Shown here: in pieces, positions 1-6,951 of the stretch | Layout: each line of letters opens with the position of its first letter | How positions within the stretch are numbered: position 1 is the stretch's first letter | Source: Gammaproteobacteria bacterium | GTDB taxonomy: Bacteria; Pseudomonadota; Gammaproteobacteria; Xanthomonadales; Xanthomonadaceae | NCBI GenBank assembly: GCA_026398715.1 | Contig: JAPLSI010000139.1 | Span: forward strand, 1 to 22,431 | Length of the DNA: 22,431 nt | Direction of reading: 5' to 3' | Notes under the pieces: model-generated | Seen by the model: the letters and a program-made list of their open reading frames with translations, nothing else | Database searches by the model: none | What the model was told of the DNA's origin: nothing | Position numbers and translations under genes: made by a program

Positions 1-296
1 AGTGGCTGGACCGTATCGAGAAGCTCACCAAGCCGCGCAACCAGGGCATCCTGAACCATCCCATCGCGCACGCCTTCACAGGGTTGCTGCTGGTTATCCT
101 GGGCATCGCGCTCAGCCTGCCGCTGCCGCTTACGAACTATCCGTTCGGCCTCGTGCTGCTGGCTTTCGCCTTTGCGCTGATTGAACGCGACGGCCGCCTG
201 ATGATCCTGGCCTGGATAGCCGGCATCGCCGAGATCGCGATGATCGTCGGTTTCTCCAGCCAGATCGTGGCTTTGGTTAGCCGACTCTTCAGCTGA
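1..296 (+). CDS. ExoD-family membrane protein, C-terminal part
   Basis: The reading frame enters from the left edge (first full codon at base 3) and ends at TGA 294-296, giving about 97 residues. The visible part starts with WLDRIEKLTKPRN, followed by two or three hydrophobic segments including a SLPLPLTNYPFGLVLLAFA stretch and an 'ALIERDGRLM' turn. This is the typical C-terminal half of ExoD (exopolysaccharide synthesis) proteins, which are small multi-span inner-membrane proteins of about 200 residues. The family is named after a Rhizobium locus, and its biochemical role is not settled. The gene meets the next one tail to tail with a single base between stop codons. The N-terminus and promoter lie outside the window. 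The family call is by motif recall only. Confidence 0.75.
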   Translation, partial: WLDRIEKLTKPRNQGILNHPIAHAFTGLLLVILGIALSLPLPLTNYPFGLVLLAFAFALIERDGRLMILAWIAGIAEIAMIVGFSSQIVALVSRLFS

Positions 297-297
297 T

Positions 298-2427
298 TCA
301 GGCCTGGAGTTTTGCGGCCAGGTCCTCGGCGGACATCGGCCGGCCGAACCAGAATCCCTGGCCCTGGTCGCAGCCGCGCTCACGCAATATCTGGTACTGC
401 CCTTCGGTCTCGATGCCTTCGGCCACCACGGTGATTCCCAGCGAATGCGCCATCGCGATGATGGCCGTGGTCAGCGCCAGGTCGTCGGGATCGCGCAGTA
501 CGTCGGCGACGAAACTGCGATCGATTTTCACGCCGTCCACCGGCACGCGACGCAGATGGCTCAGGCCCGAGAAACCGGTGCCGAAATCATCCAGCCAGAC
601 CTTCACGCCCGTGGCGCGCACCCGCGACAGCAGCGTGCTGGCCTGCGACTCGTCCACCAGCACGGCGGTTTCAGTCAGTTCGAGATGCAACTGCGCGGGC
701 AACAGGCCTGAATTGCGCAGCGCGCTGCCGACCACGTCGGGCAACTCGCCACTGCGCAACTGGCGCGGCGAGATGTTCACCGAAACGAAGGGCTTGTGGC
801 CGCCCTTGCCCTGCCAGCGCGCGGCATCGCCGCAGGCCTTCTCCAGGACATTCCTGCCCAGGTTCTCGATGAGCCCGCTCTGCTCGGCGACTTCGATGAA
901 GACCGAAGGCGGCACCATGCCCAGGTGCGGGTGGCTCCATCGCAACAGTGCTTCGGCGCCGCAGATCTTCGCGTCTTCCAGCCGGTAGATGGGTTGGTAG
1001 GCCACGCTGAGTTCGCCGCGGTCCCAGGCGCCACGCAAATCCTGTTCCAGTTGCACGCGGCGCTCGACGGCCTGGTCCATCGCGCGCGAGTAGAACCGGT
1101 AGCAATTCTTGCCTGCCACCTTCGCCTGGTACATGGCGATGTCGGCGTTCTTCAGGAGCTGTCCGGCGTGATAGGCGTCGAACGGGAACATGGTGATGCC
1201 GATCGAAGCGCCCAGGAAGACCTGCTTGCCGCCAAGCAACAACGGCCGCTGGATTTCCTCGATCATCGCCTCGGCCAGCCGCGCCGAAGCAGCGCGTATG
1301 TCTTCGGCCATGTACAACACGATGAACTCGTCGCCGCCGAACCGCGCGATGTCCGCAGACTGCGCGCCCAGTCGTTCCAGGGTAAGCCTCAGGCGCGCCG
1401 ACAATTGGCTTAGCACTTCGTCGCCGGCTTCGTGGCCGAGCGTGTCGTTGACCCGCTTGAAGTCGTCCAGGTCCACGAACAGCAAGGCCAGTTCGCCGCT
1501 GCTGGCATGCAGGGTCAGCAGGCGATCATCCAGCAGTTCGCGGAACGACAGGCGGTTGGCAAGGCCGGTCAGCGGATCGGTGTAGGCCATGCGCCGGATG
1601 TCGCGGTCGTGCTTGGCCATGCCCTCGCGCATCCGGACGAACGCGCGCATCAGGTCGCCGATCTCGTCGCGCCTGTCCAGGTCCACCATCAGGGAGGTGG
1701 GCTGCTGGCCTGGCCGGTCTTCGGACATCACCCGGCCGAGATTGCGGATGGGCTCCAGCACGCGCCACTCCACCAGGTAGATGATCGCAGCGCCGAGCAA
1801 TCCCAGCAGCGCCAGCATCGCGATGGCCCAGCGGTGGTGCCAACGGCTCGCTTCGTCGAGTTGCGAAGTGATGGGCTCGATGATCTTCAGCTGGCGCGCA
1901 CCAGGCTTGCCGCCCGCCAGGCCGACGCGGATGCCGCCGACCCGCTTGCCGTCCACCTTCAGCGGCGCCGACACATCAAGCAATTCCCCGCTCCACTGCA
2001 CTTTCAGCGCGGTCGCGAGCAGCGCTGCATCGGCCAGCGGATCGACCATGGGCTTTCCGACCAGGCTACTGTCGTTGCCGCCGTCCACGATGCGGCCGGC
2101 CGAGTCGAAGACGATTACGTACTGGACATTGGGCTGTTGCAGGAAGGTGCGAACCAGCGTCGTCACCCGGTCCGGGTCGGAGTTGGCCATGGCCGTGGAG
2201 ATCCCCGCCGCCAGGTGCAGGGCCGTGCTTTGGCCGCGGTCGAGCTGGTCCTCGCGCACCAGGTCCCGCAGGGCCTGGGTTGCCAGGCTCTCGACCCGCA
2301 AGTGGTTGACGCGCTCGCTGTACCAGAAGACGGCGAACAGGATCAGCAGCAGCGACAGCAGGGCCAGCAAGGCTGAAACCAATTGGCCGCGCAAGCTGCG
2401 CAGGAATGTTCCCGCCGTCGTAATCAC
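298..2427 (-). CDS. Membrane-bound GGDEF/EAL cyclic-di-GMP protein
   Basis: A 709-residue inner-membrane sensor protein predicted to make and/or break cyclic-di-GMP. The order is TM1 (about 16-36), a periplasmic sensor region (about 37-198), TM2 (about 199-219), a HAMP linker (about 220-275), a GGDEF domain (about 280-445, intact GGDEF at 364-368) and an EAL domain (about 455-705). EAL catalytic elements are present: EALLRW from 491, N551 in SVNIS, the ELTET stretch at 583-587, [10 protein letters not shown] at 613-622, KID at 634-636 and AEGIE at 669-673. The RxxD inhibitory I-site expected just before GGDEF is absent. Both domains therefore look catalytically competent, but the net activity cannot be read from sequence. 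The start is GTG (MITTAG) with a weak upstream AGG. The gene lies 75 bp downstream of trmJ on the same strand and could be co-transcribed with it. Confidence 0.93.
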   Translation of the reverse strand: MITTAGTFLRSLRGQLVSALLALLSLLLILFAVFWYSERVNHLRVESLATQALRDLVREDQLDRGQSTALHLAAGISTAMANSDPDRVTTLVRTFLQQPNVQYVIVFDSAGRIVDGGNDSSLVGKPMVDPLADAALLATALKVQWSGELLDVSAPLKVDGKRVGGIRVGLAGGKPGARQLKIIEPITSQLDEASRWHHRWAIAMLALLGLLGAAIIYLVEWRVLEPIRNLGRVMSEDRPGQQPTSLMVDLDRRDEIGDLMRAFVRMREGMAKHDRDIRRMAYTDPLTGLANRLSFRELLDDRLLTLHASSGELALLFVDLDDFKRVNDTLGHEAGDEVLSQLSARLRLTLERLGAQSADIARFGGDEFIVLYMAEDIRAASARLAEAMIEEIQRPLLLGGKQVFLGASIGITMFPFDAYHAGQLLKNADIAMYQAKVAGKNCYRFYSRAMDQAVERRVQLEQDLRGAWDRGELSVAYQPIYRLEDAKICGAEALLRWSHPHLGMVPPSVFIEVAEQSGLIENLGRNVLEKACGDAARWQGKGGHKPFVSVNISPRQLRSGELPDVVGSALRNSGLLPAQLHLELTETAVLVDESQASTLLSRVRATGVKVWLDDFGTGFSGLSHLRRVPVDGVKIDRSFVADVLRDPDDLALTTAIIAMAHSLGITVVAEGIETEGQYQILRERGCDQGQGFWFGRPMSAEDLAAKLQA

Positions 2428-2502
2428 CGCCTGGTCACCCCGGTAAGAATCGCCGCAAAACTACCCGCCAAGCGTAACCGAAGCGTGGCCGATGCGCATG
2501 CG

Positions 2503-3282
2503 TCACGGCTTGCGCGAAACCTGCAACAGCCGCTGCGTGTCGGAAAGAATGCCGCGCAGGATTCGCAGCTCGCGCGGATCCGGATGGGCGCGCAGGAACA
2601 GCCGGCGCAGCCGCTGGGTCACCATGTCGGGCGCCTTGCCCTTGTGGAAATCGATGTCGTCCAGGAATGCGCCCAGGTGGCTGAAGAAACTCTCCAGTTG
2701 CGCATGGTCGGCGGGCAGGTCGTCGGGATCGGCTGCGGGCGCGGGCCGCGCCCCCTGCGCCCCCTGCGCCCCCTGCGCCGCGAGCATCGCCATCCGCCAT
2801 TCGTACGCCACCACCTGCACTGCCGCCGCCAGGTTCAGGGAGCTGTAGTCGGGGTTGGCCTGGATGCAGATCGCTGCGTGGCACAGCTGCAATTCCTCGT
2901 TCTCCAGGCCCGTTCGCTCGCGCCCGAACACCAGCGCCACCTGCCCCAGGGACTGCGCCTCGATGATCCGCCGGGCACCCTCGCGCGGGCTCAGCTCCGG
3001 CATCGGCACGGTGCGCTGGCGTGCCGTCGTCGCGATCACCAGCCGGCAATCGGCGAGCGCATCGGCCAGGGTCGCATGGACTTCAGCGCGGTCGAGCACG
3101 TCGTTGGCGCCCGCCGACAGCGCATAGGCGTCGGGGTCGGGGAATCGCTCTGGCGTAACCAGCATCAATCGGCCCAGCCCCATGGTCTTCATGGCGCGCG
3201 CGGCCGAGCCGATGTTGCCGGGATGTTGCGTGCCCACCAGCACCACGCGGGGCGAGTCAGCAAGGCTCAGGGAGTCGGTCAT
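2503..3282 (-). CDS. trmJ: tRNA (cytidine/uridine-32-2'-O)-methyltransferase TrmJ
   Basis: A 259-residue SPOUT-class methyltransferase that methylates the 2'-hydroxyl of nucleotide 32 in tRNA anticodon loops, using S-adenosylmethionine. The three SPOUT motifs are clear: [10 protein letters not shown] (21-30, with the catalytic-region Asn23), [10 protein letters not shown] (117-126) and [14 protein letters not shown] (143-156), which form the knotted cofactor site. A C-terminal helical extension (about 190-259), usual in TrmJ, follows a low-complexity linker built from GAQ repeats at about 169-178. The length matches the family. It is divergent from suhB with only 48 bp between start codons. 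A TAAAAT box lies 6 nt before the ATG, so the mRNA may be leaderless. Older annotations often call it a generic 'RNA methyltransferase'. Confidence 0.95.
   Translation of the reverse strand: MTDSLSLADSPRVVLVGTQHPGNIGSAARAMKTMGLGRLMLVTPERFPDPDAYALSAGANDVLDRAEVHATLADALADCRLVIATTARQRTVPMPELSPREGARRIIEAQSLGQVALVFGRERTGLENEELQLCHAAICIQANPDYSSLNLAAAVQVVAYEWRMAMLAAQGAQGAQGARPAPAADPDDLPADHAQLESFFSHLGAFLDDIDFHKGKAPDMVTQRLRRLFLRAHPDPRELRILRGILSDTQRLLQVSRKP
2751..2777 (-). repeat. Three perfect 9-bp tandem units inside trmJ
   Basis: The 9-mer ccccctgcg occurs three times in a row on the plus strand. It encodes the GAQ tripeptide repeats in the linker between the SPOUT domain and the C-terminal extension of TrmJ. 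The unit is a multiple of three, so gain or loss of units would lengthen or shorten the linker without a frameshift. Confidence 0.9.
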
Positions 3283-3288
3283 GCGGCC

Positions 3289-3294
3289 ATTTTA
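3289..3294 (-). promoter_or_regulatory. Candidate -10 box of trmJ, leaderless arrangement
   Basis: Read on the minus strand, TAAAAT (5/6 match to TATAAT) is followed by exactly six bases (ggccgc) and the trmJ ATG. A start site about 7 nt after the box would fall at the ATG itself. No Shine-Dalgarno-like sequence is present, and I see no good -35 hexamer. Confidence 0.55.
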
Positions 3295-3315
3295 CAGCGT
3301 CCGCGCGCGGCCAGC

Positions 3316-3324
3316 TGGTATGAT
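3316..3324 (+). promoter_or_regulatory. Candidate extended -10 of suhB, leaderless arrangement
   Basis: TGGTATGAT is an extended -10 element (TGn plus TATGAT, 5/6). Six bases (ggccgg) separate it from the suhB ATG, so transcription would begin at about the start codon. There is no Shine-Dalgarno sequence and no convincing -35, which fits an extended -10 promoter. Confidence 0.6.
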
Positions 3325-3330
3325 GGCCGG

Positions 3331-4137
3331 ATGCAAAAACCAGTCATCAATGTCATGGTGAAGGCCGCCCGCCAGGCCGGCACGATCCTGCTGCGGCACA
3401 TGAGCAAGCTCGACAGCCTCAGCGTGTTCGAAAAAGGCCGCCAGGACTACGCCAGCGAAGTCGACTCGCTGGCCGAGGCCGAGATCATCCGCGAGCTCCG
3501 CCGCGCCTATCCCGAAGCCGCCATCCTGGCCGAGGAATCGGGCGCCATGGGCAAGGGCAAGCAGACCTTCATCATCGATCCGCTCGACGGAACCTCGAAC
3601 TTCCTGCGTGGTTTCCCGCATTTCTGCATCTCGATCGGGCTGGTTGAAAACGGCGAACCGACCGACGGCGTCATCTACGACCCGCTGCGCAACGAACTGT
3701 TCACCGCCAGCAAGGGCGCAGGCGCCACGCTCAACGACAAGAAGATCCGCGTCGCCGAGCGCAAGGACATGACCGGCGCGCTGCTGGTCACCGGCTTCCC
3801 GCCGCGCGAACGCAACCGCTTGCCGGCCCAGTTCGAAATGCTTCGCAGCGTGCTGGTCGAGGCCGAAGACTTCCGCCGCACCGGCTCGGCCGCGCTCGAC
3901 CTGGCCTACGTCGCCGCAGGCCGCGTCGACGCCTATTTCGAAGCCGGCGTAAAAAGCTGGGACATCGCCGCCGGCATGCTGCTGGTCCGCGAAGCCGGAG
4001 GCCGCGTCTGCGATTTCCGCGGCCGCGGCGACAAGCTGCTCGACGGCGGCCAGATCGTGGCCGGCAACATCAAGATCGTCGACACGCTGCAAAAAGCCAT
4101 CGTCCAGACCGGCTACGCAAACGCCTTCAACGCGTAA
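3331..4137 (+). CDS. suhB: Inositol-1-monophosphatase family protein SuhB
   Basis: A 268-residue cytosolic Mg-dependent phosphatase of the inositol monophosphatase family. In enterobacteria SuhB also joins the ribosomal-RNA antitermination complex; that second role is known from the family and is not visible here. Metal-site motifs are intact: AEESG at 67-71, the DPLDGT motif at 83-88 followed by [10 protein letters not shown], and [16 protein letters not shown] from 209 (Asp211). I chose the ATG at 3331 because the family N-terminus begins here and a -10 box ends 6 nt upstream. The frame stays open further left, but that part is antisense to trmJ. The gene is divergent from trmJ and its 3' side faces the inverted-repeat interval. 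Confidence 0.95.
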   Translation: MQKPVINVMVKAARQAGTILLRHMSKLDSLSVFEKGRQDYASEVDSLAEAEIIRELRRAYPEAAILAEESGAMGKGKQTFIIDPLDGTSNFLRGFPHFCISIGLVENGEPTDGVIYDPLRNELFTASKGAGATLNDKKIRVAERKDMTGALLVTGFPPRERNRLPAQFEMLRSVLVEAEDFRRTGSAALDLAYVAAGRVDAYFEAGVKSWDIAAGMLLVREAGGRVCDFRGRGDKLLDGGQIVAGNIKIVDTLQKAIVQTGYANAFNA

Positions 4138-4170
4138 CTGTCCTTCATCGACATTTGAGTTGGAGCTCGC

Positions 4171-4309
4171 ACGGCCACTTGTCGGCGCCGGGGGCCCCGA
4201 CTCCGCTGGTCGCCTCGGCGTAGCCGCTCCTGCGGACTCAGAGTCGACCGGCCGGCCATCCATGGCCGGCCTCCTGCGTAGTCAGGCCCCCCGTCACCGC
4301 CAAGCGTCC
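4171..4309 (-). repeat. Hairpin-rich intergenic repeat, left copy
   Basis: Bases 4208-4309 are the inverted partner of 4516-4617, identical at 91 of 102 positions without gaps (hand alignment). Weaker similarity extends left to about 4171. It contains several small palindromes: ccgc/gcgg around tcct, gactc-a-gagtc, and a strong 8-bp stem GGCCGGCC at 4250-4257 pairing with 4264-4271 around ATCCAT. It carries no coding signal. It sits in the 3' interval of suhB. Confidence 0.85.
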
Positions 4310-4515
4310 GGCAACTTTCATCGCGAAGTCGAGCAGAAGCACAGCCTCGCGGTCGTCGTGTATTTGGAAAAGCGCATTTGGAAAAGCGCATTCGAGCCAA
4401 TGCGAAGCCGTCGAACGAGCACTCAATCATCCAGACACTCGCCGTGTCGGACCTAACCGCGCCGGGCTTGATCGACCTTGACGTTGACGTTCGACAACAT
4501 CCGTCGGTGTTTGAC
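4310..4515. other. Non-coding spacer between the two repeat copies
   Basis: About 206 bases separate the repeat copies. I see no gene with a credible start, ribosome-binding site or recognisable product. The spacer holds the 14-bp tandem duplication at 4362-4389 and a gacgtt doublet near 4480-4490. Its base composition is less GC-rich than the flanking genes. Confidence 0.6.
4362..4389. repeat. 14-bp direct tandem duplication
   Basis: The unit atttggaaaagcgc occurs twice back to back (4362-4375 and 4376-4389), followed by a further att. It lies inside the spacer between the inverted repeat copies and outside any gene. Confidence 0.9.
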
Positions 4516-4652
4516 GGACGCTTGGCGGTGACGGGGGATGGGTTCGCACAGGAGGCGGGCCATGGATGGCCCGCCGGTCGACTCTGAGTCCGCAGGAGCG
4601 GCTACGCCGAGGCGACCAGGGCGAACCCGCCCCCCGGCGACGTCAAGCGTCC
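4516..4652 (+). repeat. Hairpin-rich intergenic repeat, right copy with terminal inverted repeats
   Basis: This is the more complete copy, 137 bp. It is bounded by perfect 9-bp terminal inverted repeats, GGACGCTTG at 4516-4524 and CAAGCGTCC at 4644-4652. Its central stem is GGCGGGCC (4554-4561) pairing with GGCCCGCC (4568-4575). The left copy has the equivalent stem with the fourth base pair swapped. The size, terminal repeats and internal hairpins resemble REP- or MITE-type non-autonomous elements. It ends 23 bases before the stop codon of the convergent small lipoprotein gene. Confidence 0.8.
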
Positions 4653-4675
4653 GCGTCGGGAACCAAACGCGATGC

Positions 4676-5011
4676 TTACCAGATGAATTGCATGTTGATG
4701 ACGTCGGGCGAATCCTTGCCTTCGACGAATCGCACGCGGCATTCCAGCATTTGCTTGCTTTCCGATGCCAGTCCCGGCTCGATCGTGATCGGGCCGCGCA
4801 GGATCGCGGAGCCGTCGCCGGAATCGGCCATGCTCTTGGCGAGTTCGGCGTGGTCGAGCTTGTACAGCTTGTCTTCGAGCTGACCCTTGGCGTAGGCATC
4901 GCAGGCGGTTGCGGCAAGTTCGTTCCTGCTGCCTCCGCCGCCGCCTGCCTGGTTCGAACAAGCCGCCAGCGCCATCAGCGGCAACAACATAGTGATCGCA
5001 GTCAGTTTCAT
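4676..5011 (-). CDS. Small predicted lipoprotein, function unknown
   Basis: A 111-residue protein with a lipoprotein signal peptide (MKLTAITMLLPLMALAAC, lipidated Cys18) followed by a Gly-rich linker (GGGGG) and a compact acidic domain of about 85 residues. The mature part has two further Cys (in TACDAYA and LECRVRF) that could form a disulfide in the periplasm. I do not recognise the family. The start is well supported: ggggggagg precedes the ATG by a few bases. The gene is convergent with suhB across the repeat interval and downstream of the glutaredoxin gene on the same strand, with 110 bp between. That gap contains an AT-rich patch (about 5068-5098), which suggests its own promoter, and a small cctgc/gcagg hairpin at 5039-5054. 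Confidence 0.85.
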   Translation of the reverse strand: MKLTAITMLLPLMALAACSNQAGGGGGSRNELAATACDAYAKGQLEDKLYKLDHAELAKSMADSGDGSAILRGPITIEPGLASESKQMLECRVRFVEGKDSPDVINMQFIW

Positions 5012-5121
5012 GACGCCTCCCCCCGGTGGTGCCGGACGCCTGCCAGTGTGCAGGTCCAGCCGGTCATTACGTTGTGAATTTACGCAATTACTCTAACCGT
5101 ACCGGGGCTCCGCGTCACACA

Positions 5122-6051
5122 TCAATAGCGCGGCACCTTGGGATCGACTTCCGCGGCCCAGGCATCGATGCCTCCCTCGACGTTGTATAGGTCGTGGAAA
5201 CCCAGTCCGCGGAAGTGCTCGGCGGCCTGCCGGCTGGAGTTTCCGTGGTGGCAAAGGAAGGCCAGGGGCAAGTCCTTGGGCAGGGCGGCGAGCCGGTCGT
5301 GGCTGTCTTCGTCCAGCACTTCGTGGGGCTGCGGGAACGGCGCCATGGCGCGAGCCTGGGCGGGACGGACGTCGATCACGTCGATCGCGCCGGCGACGAT
5401 GCGGTCGTGCAGTTCCTGCACGGACATCGACTTCACCGGCGGCGGCGCATTGGGATTGGTGATGGCCAGGCCCGAGCCGCGCACGTCCTCGACCCAGTCG
5501 ATGGCGATGCCGTTGGCGCGCGGCGCGCTGGCAAGGTCCAGGTGAACGCGGATGCCGGATGCCTCGGCCACGATTTCCTGGCCGGTGACCGGCTTGAGCT
5601 GGAATTGCGAGGCGAAGCGGGGATCCACGGCCAGGTGCAGGCCCAGGTTCGGGTCGGCCGAATCGAGCGCGCGGCGAATGGCTTCGGCCGCTGCAGGGCT
5701 GATGGTGATCTGTGGCGGGGTGCGGTCGGGCGCGGGCGCGCCGAGGACTTCATGCAGCTCGCCGGAGTTGAGCATCTGTTCGATGATGTCGCTGCCGCCG
5801 ACGAGCTCGCCGCCGACGTACAACTGCGGAATGGTCGGCCACTGGCCGTATTCCTTGATGCCCTCGCGAATCTCCGGGTCGGCCAGCACGTCCACGCTGG
5901 CATAGCCCGGCGAGATGGCGTCCAGGATGCCGACCGCCTTGGCGGAGAAGCCGCAGCGCGGCGAAGTGGGATCGCCCTTCATGAAGAGCACGACGCGGTT
6001 GCTGGAAAGGGTGCTTTCGATGCGCTGGCGCAGTTCGGGACTGAGGGACAT
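5122..6051 (-). CDS. Grx4-type monothiol glutaredoxin fused to A-type-like and rhodanese domains
   Basis: A 309-residue cytosolic three-domain protein. Residues 1-105 are a monothiol glutaredoxin with the CGFS active site at 33-36, Lys25 of the FMKGDP motif and the TIP loop at 73-75. These are the family residues for binding glutathione and a bridging [2Fe-2S] cluster. Residues 113-201 resemble the HesB/IscA A-type fold (it ends in an AITNPNA motif), but the three cluster-binding Cys of true A-type carriers are absent. Residues 208-309 are a rhodanese domain with Cys267 in the CHHGNSS active-site loop. The combination suggests iron-sulfur cluster delivery or sulfur relay. I recall the same architecture from Xanthomonadaceae, annotated simply as Grx4-family. 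A TAAAAT box lies 24 nt before the ATG. Confidence 0.9.
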   Translation of the reverse strand: MSLSPELRQRIESTLSSNRVVLFMKGDPTSPRCGFSAKAVGILDAISPGYASVDVLADPEIREGIKEYGQWPTIPQLYVGGELVGGSDIIEQMLNSGELHEVLGAPAPDRTPPQITISPAAAEAIRRALDSADPNLGLHLAVDPRFASQFQLKPVTGQEIVAEASGIRVHLDLASAPRANGIAIDWVEDVRGSGLAITNPNAPPPVKSMSVQELHDRIVAGAIDVIDVRPAQARAMAPFPQPHEVLDEDSHDRLAALPKDLPLAFLCHHGNSSRQAAEHFRGLGFHDLYNVEGGIDAWAAEVDPKVPRY

Positions 6052-6075
6052 GGCGGACTCCGGGAGACTTCCGCC

Positions 6076-6081
6076 ATTTTA
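6076..6081 (-). promoter_or_regulatory. Candidate -10 box of the glutaredoxin-fusion gene
   Basis: TAAAAT on the minus strand (5/6 to consensus), predicting a short leader of about 18 nt before the ATG at 6051. The leader contains a weak CGGAG ribosome-binding sequence. No convincing -35 was found. Confidence 0.4.
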
Positions 6082-6124
6082 CCGCCCATGGCCTCTGGCA
6101 CGGTGAACGGGCTGCGCTTGCGTC

Positions 6125-6130
6125 TAGAAT
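6125..6130 (+). promoter_or_regulatory. Candidate -10 box of the TonB-C-like protein gene
   Basis: TAGAAT (5/6 to consensus) lies 26 nt before the ATG at 6157. A ctggggg stretch at 6144-6150 can serve as the ribosome-binding site. The -35 is not clear. Confidence 0.4.
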
Positions 6131-6156
6131 CAGCCCGACCAACCTGGGGGCCGAAC

Positions 6157-6945
6157 ATGAAAACCCGACTTCGATTGTTGTTACTGGCCGCGGCCTTTGT
6201 GGTCGTCGGCGACGCAGCCCAGGCGGCAGATGCTCCCGCCGCCGCACCCACGCCGCCGCAGATGATCGGGCTGAAGGTTTCCCTGGATGCCGCAGGCAAG
6301 GTCGTGGCGGCCAAGCCCTCCGACACCCAGGTCGCGGCCGGCCTGAACCTTGCCGCCCAGGAGTTCGCGCGCAAGCTGGTGTTCACCCCGGCACGCAAGG
6401 ACGGCAAGGCCGTGCCCAGCGAAACCAGCCTGACGCTTGCGATCGCGCTGGAGCCGGTGGGCGAGGGTCGTTTTGCACCCAGGCTCAAGCGTGCCTTCAA
6501 CGGCCCGACCCTGCTGCACATGGGCAAGATCGAGCCGCCCAAGTACCAGGGGCGGCAGGGTGGCGCCCTGGTAGTGGTGGCGATCAACGTCGGTGCGGAC
6601 GGCGTGCCCGATCCGGCCACGCAAACCACCGAACGCATGGAGCTGCGCGAGCCCAACAAGTTTGCCGAGGCGCGCTACCTGGACGCCGTTTCGATTTCGG
6701 TTCGCGGCAGCCGCTTCGAGCTCGACAAGGTGGATGGCCAGGTAGTGCCTTCTCGCCTCAGCCTGCCCTACCAGTTTGGTGGCGGCGCTGCGAAGCGGCC
6801 TGAAGGCAAGGCCAAGCGCGGGGAAAAGCCACCGATGCCGGACCTGGGTTCGATACCGGTCATGACCGCCGTCTCCACCGTACCGGGCATCGAACTGGCG
6901 AAGGTCGATTACAAGGCGCCCGAGCTGGCTGCGCCCGCGAAGTAA
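6157..6945 (+). CDS. Secreted protein with two TonB C-terminal-like modules
   Basis: A 262-residue protein with a cleavable signal peptide (MKTRLRLLLLAAAFVVVGDAAQA, probable cleavage after AQA), so it is probably periplasmic. The mature part carries two similar blocks. In the first, a 'LDAAGKVVAAKPS' strand is followed by a helix and 'LVFTPARKDGKAVPSETSLTLAI'. In the second, a 'INVGADGVPDPATQ' strand leads through a helix to 'VDGQVVPSRLSLPYQF'. Both match the beta-alpha-beta pattern of TonB C-terminal domains. There is no N-terminal TM anchor or Pro-rich TonB spacer, so it is unlikely to be an energy transducer. The C-terminal tail is rich in Pro, Ala and Lys. The molecular role is unknown. 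It is divergent from the glutaredoxin fusion and convergent with ETF-QO, with 6 bp between stops. Confidence 0.82.
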   Translation: MKTRLRLLLLAAAFVVVGDAAQAADAPAAAPTPPQMIGLKVSLDAAGKVVAAKPSDTQVAAGLNLAAQEFARKLVFTPARKDGKAVPSETSLTLAIALEPVGEGRFAPRLKRAFNGPTLLHMGKIEPPKYQGRQGGALVVVAINVGADGVPDPATQTTERMELREPNKFAEARYLDAVSISVRGSRFELDKVDGQVVPSRLSLPYQFGGGAAKRPEGKAKRGEKPPMPDLGSIPVMTAVSTVPGIELAKVDYKAPELAAPAK

Positions 6946-6951
6946 CCGGGC

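Noticed and set aside
2383..3330. N-terminal extension of suhB to base 2383
   Set aside because: The extension is antisense to trmJ. The family N-terminus and promoter lie at 3331.
4378..4587. Small ORFs inside the repeat interval 4138-4675
   Set aside because: They overlap the inverted repeats, lack ribosome-binding sites and recognisable products, and exist on both strands as expected from the repeat symmetry.
5194..6156. N-terminal extension of the TonB-C-like protein over the glutaredoxin gene
   Set aside because: The frame is open upstream of 6157, but it would run antisense through the glutaredoxin fusion and bury the signal peptide. The signal peptide, ribosome-binding stretch and -10 box all support 6157.
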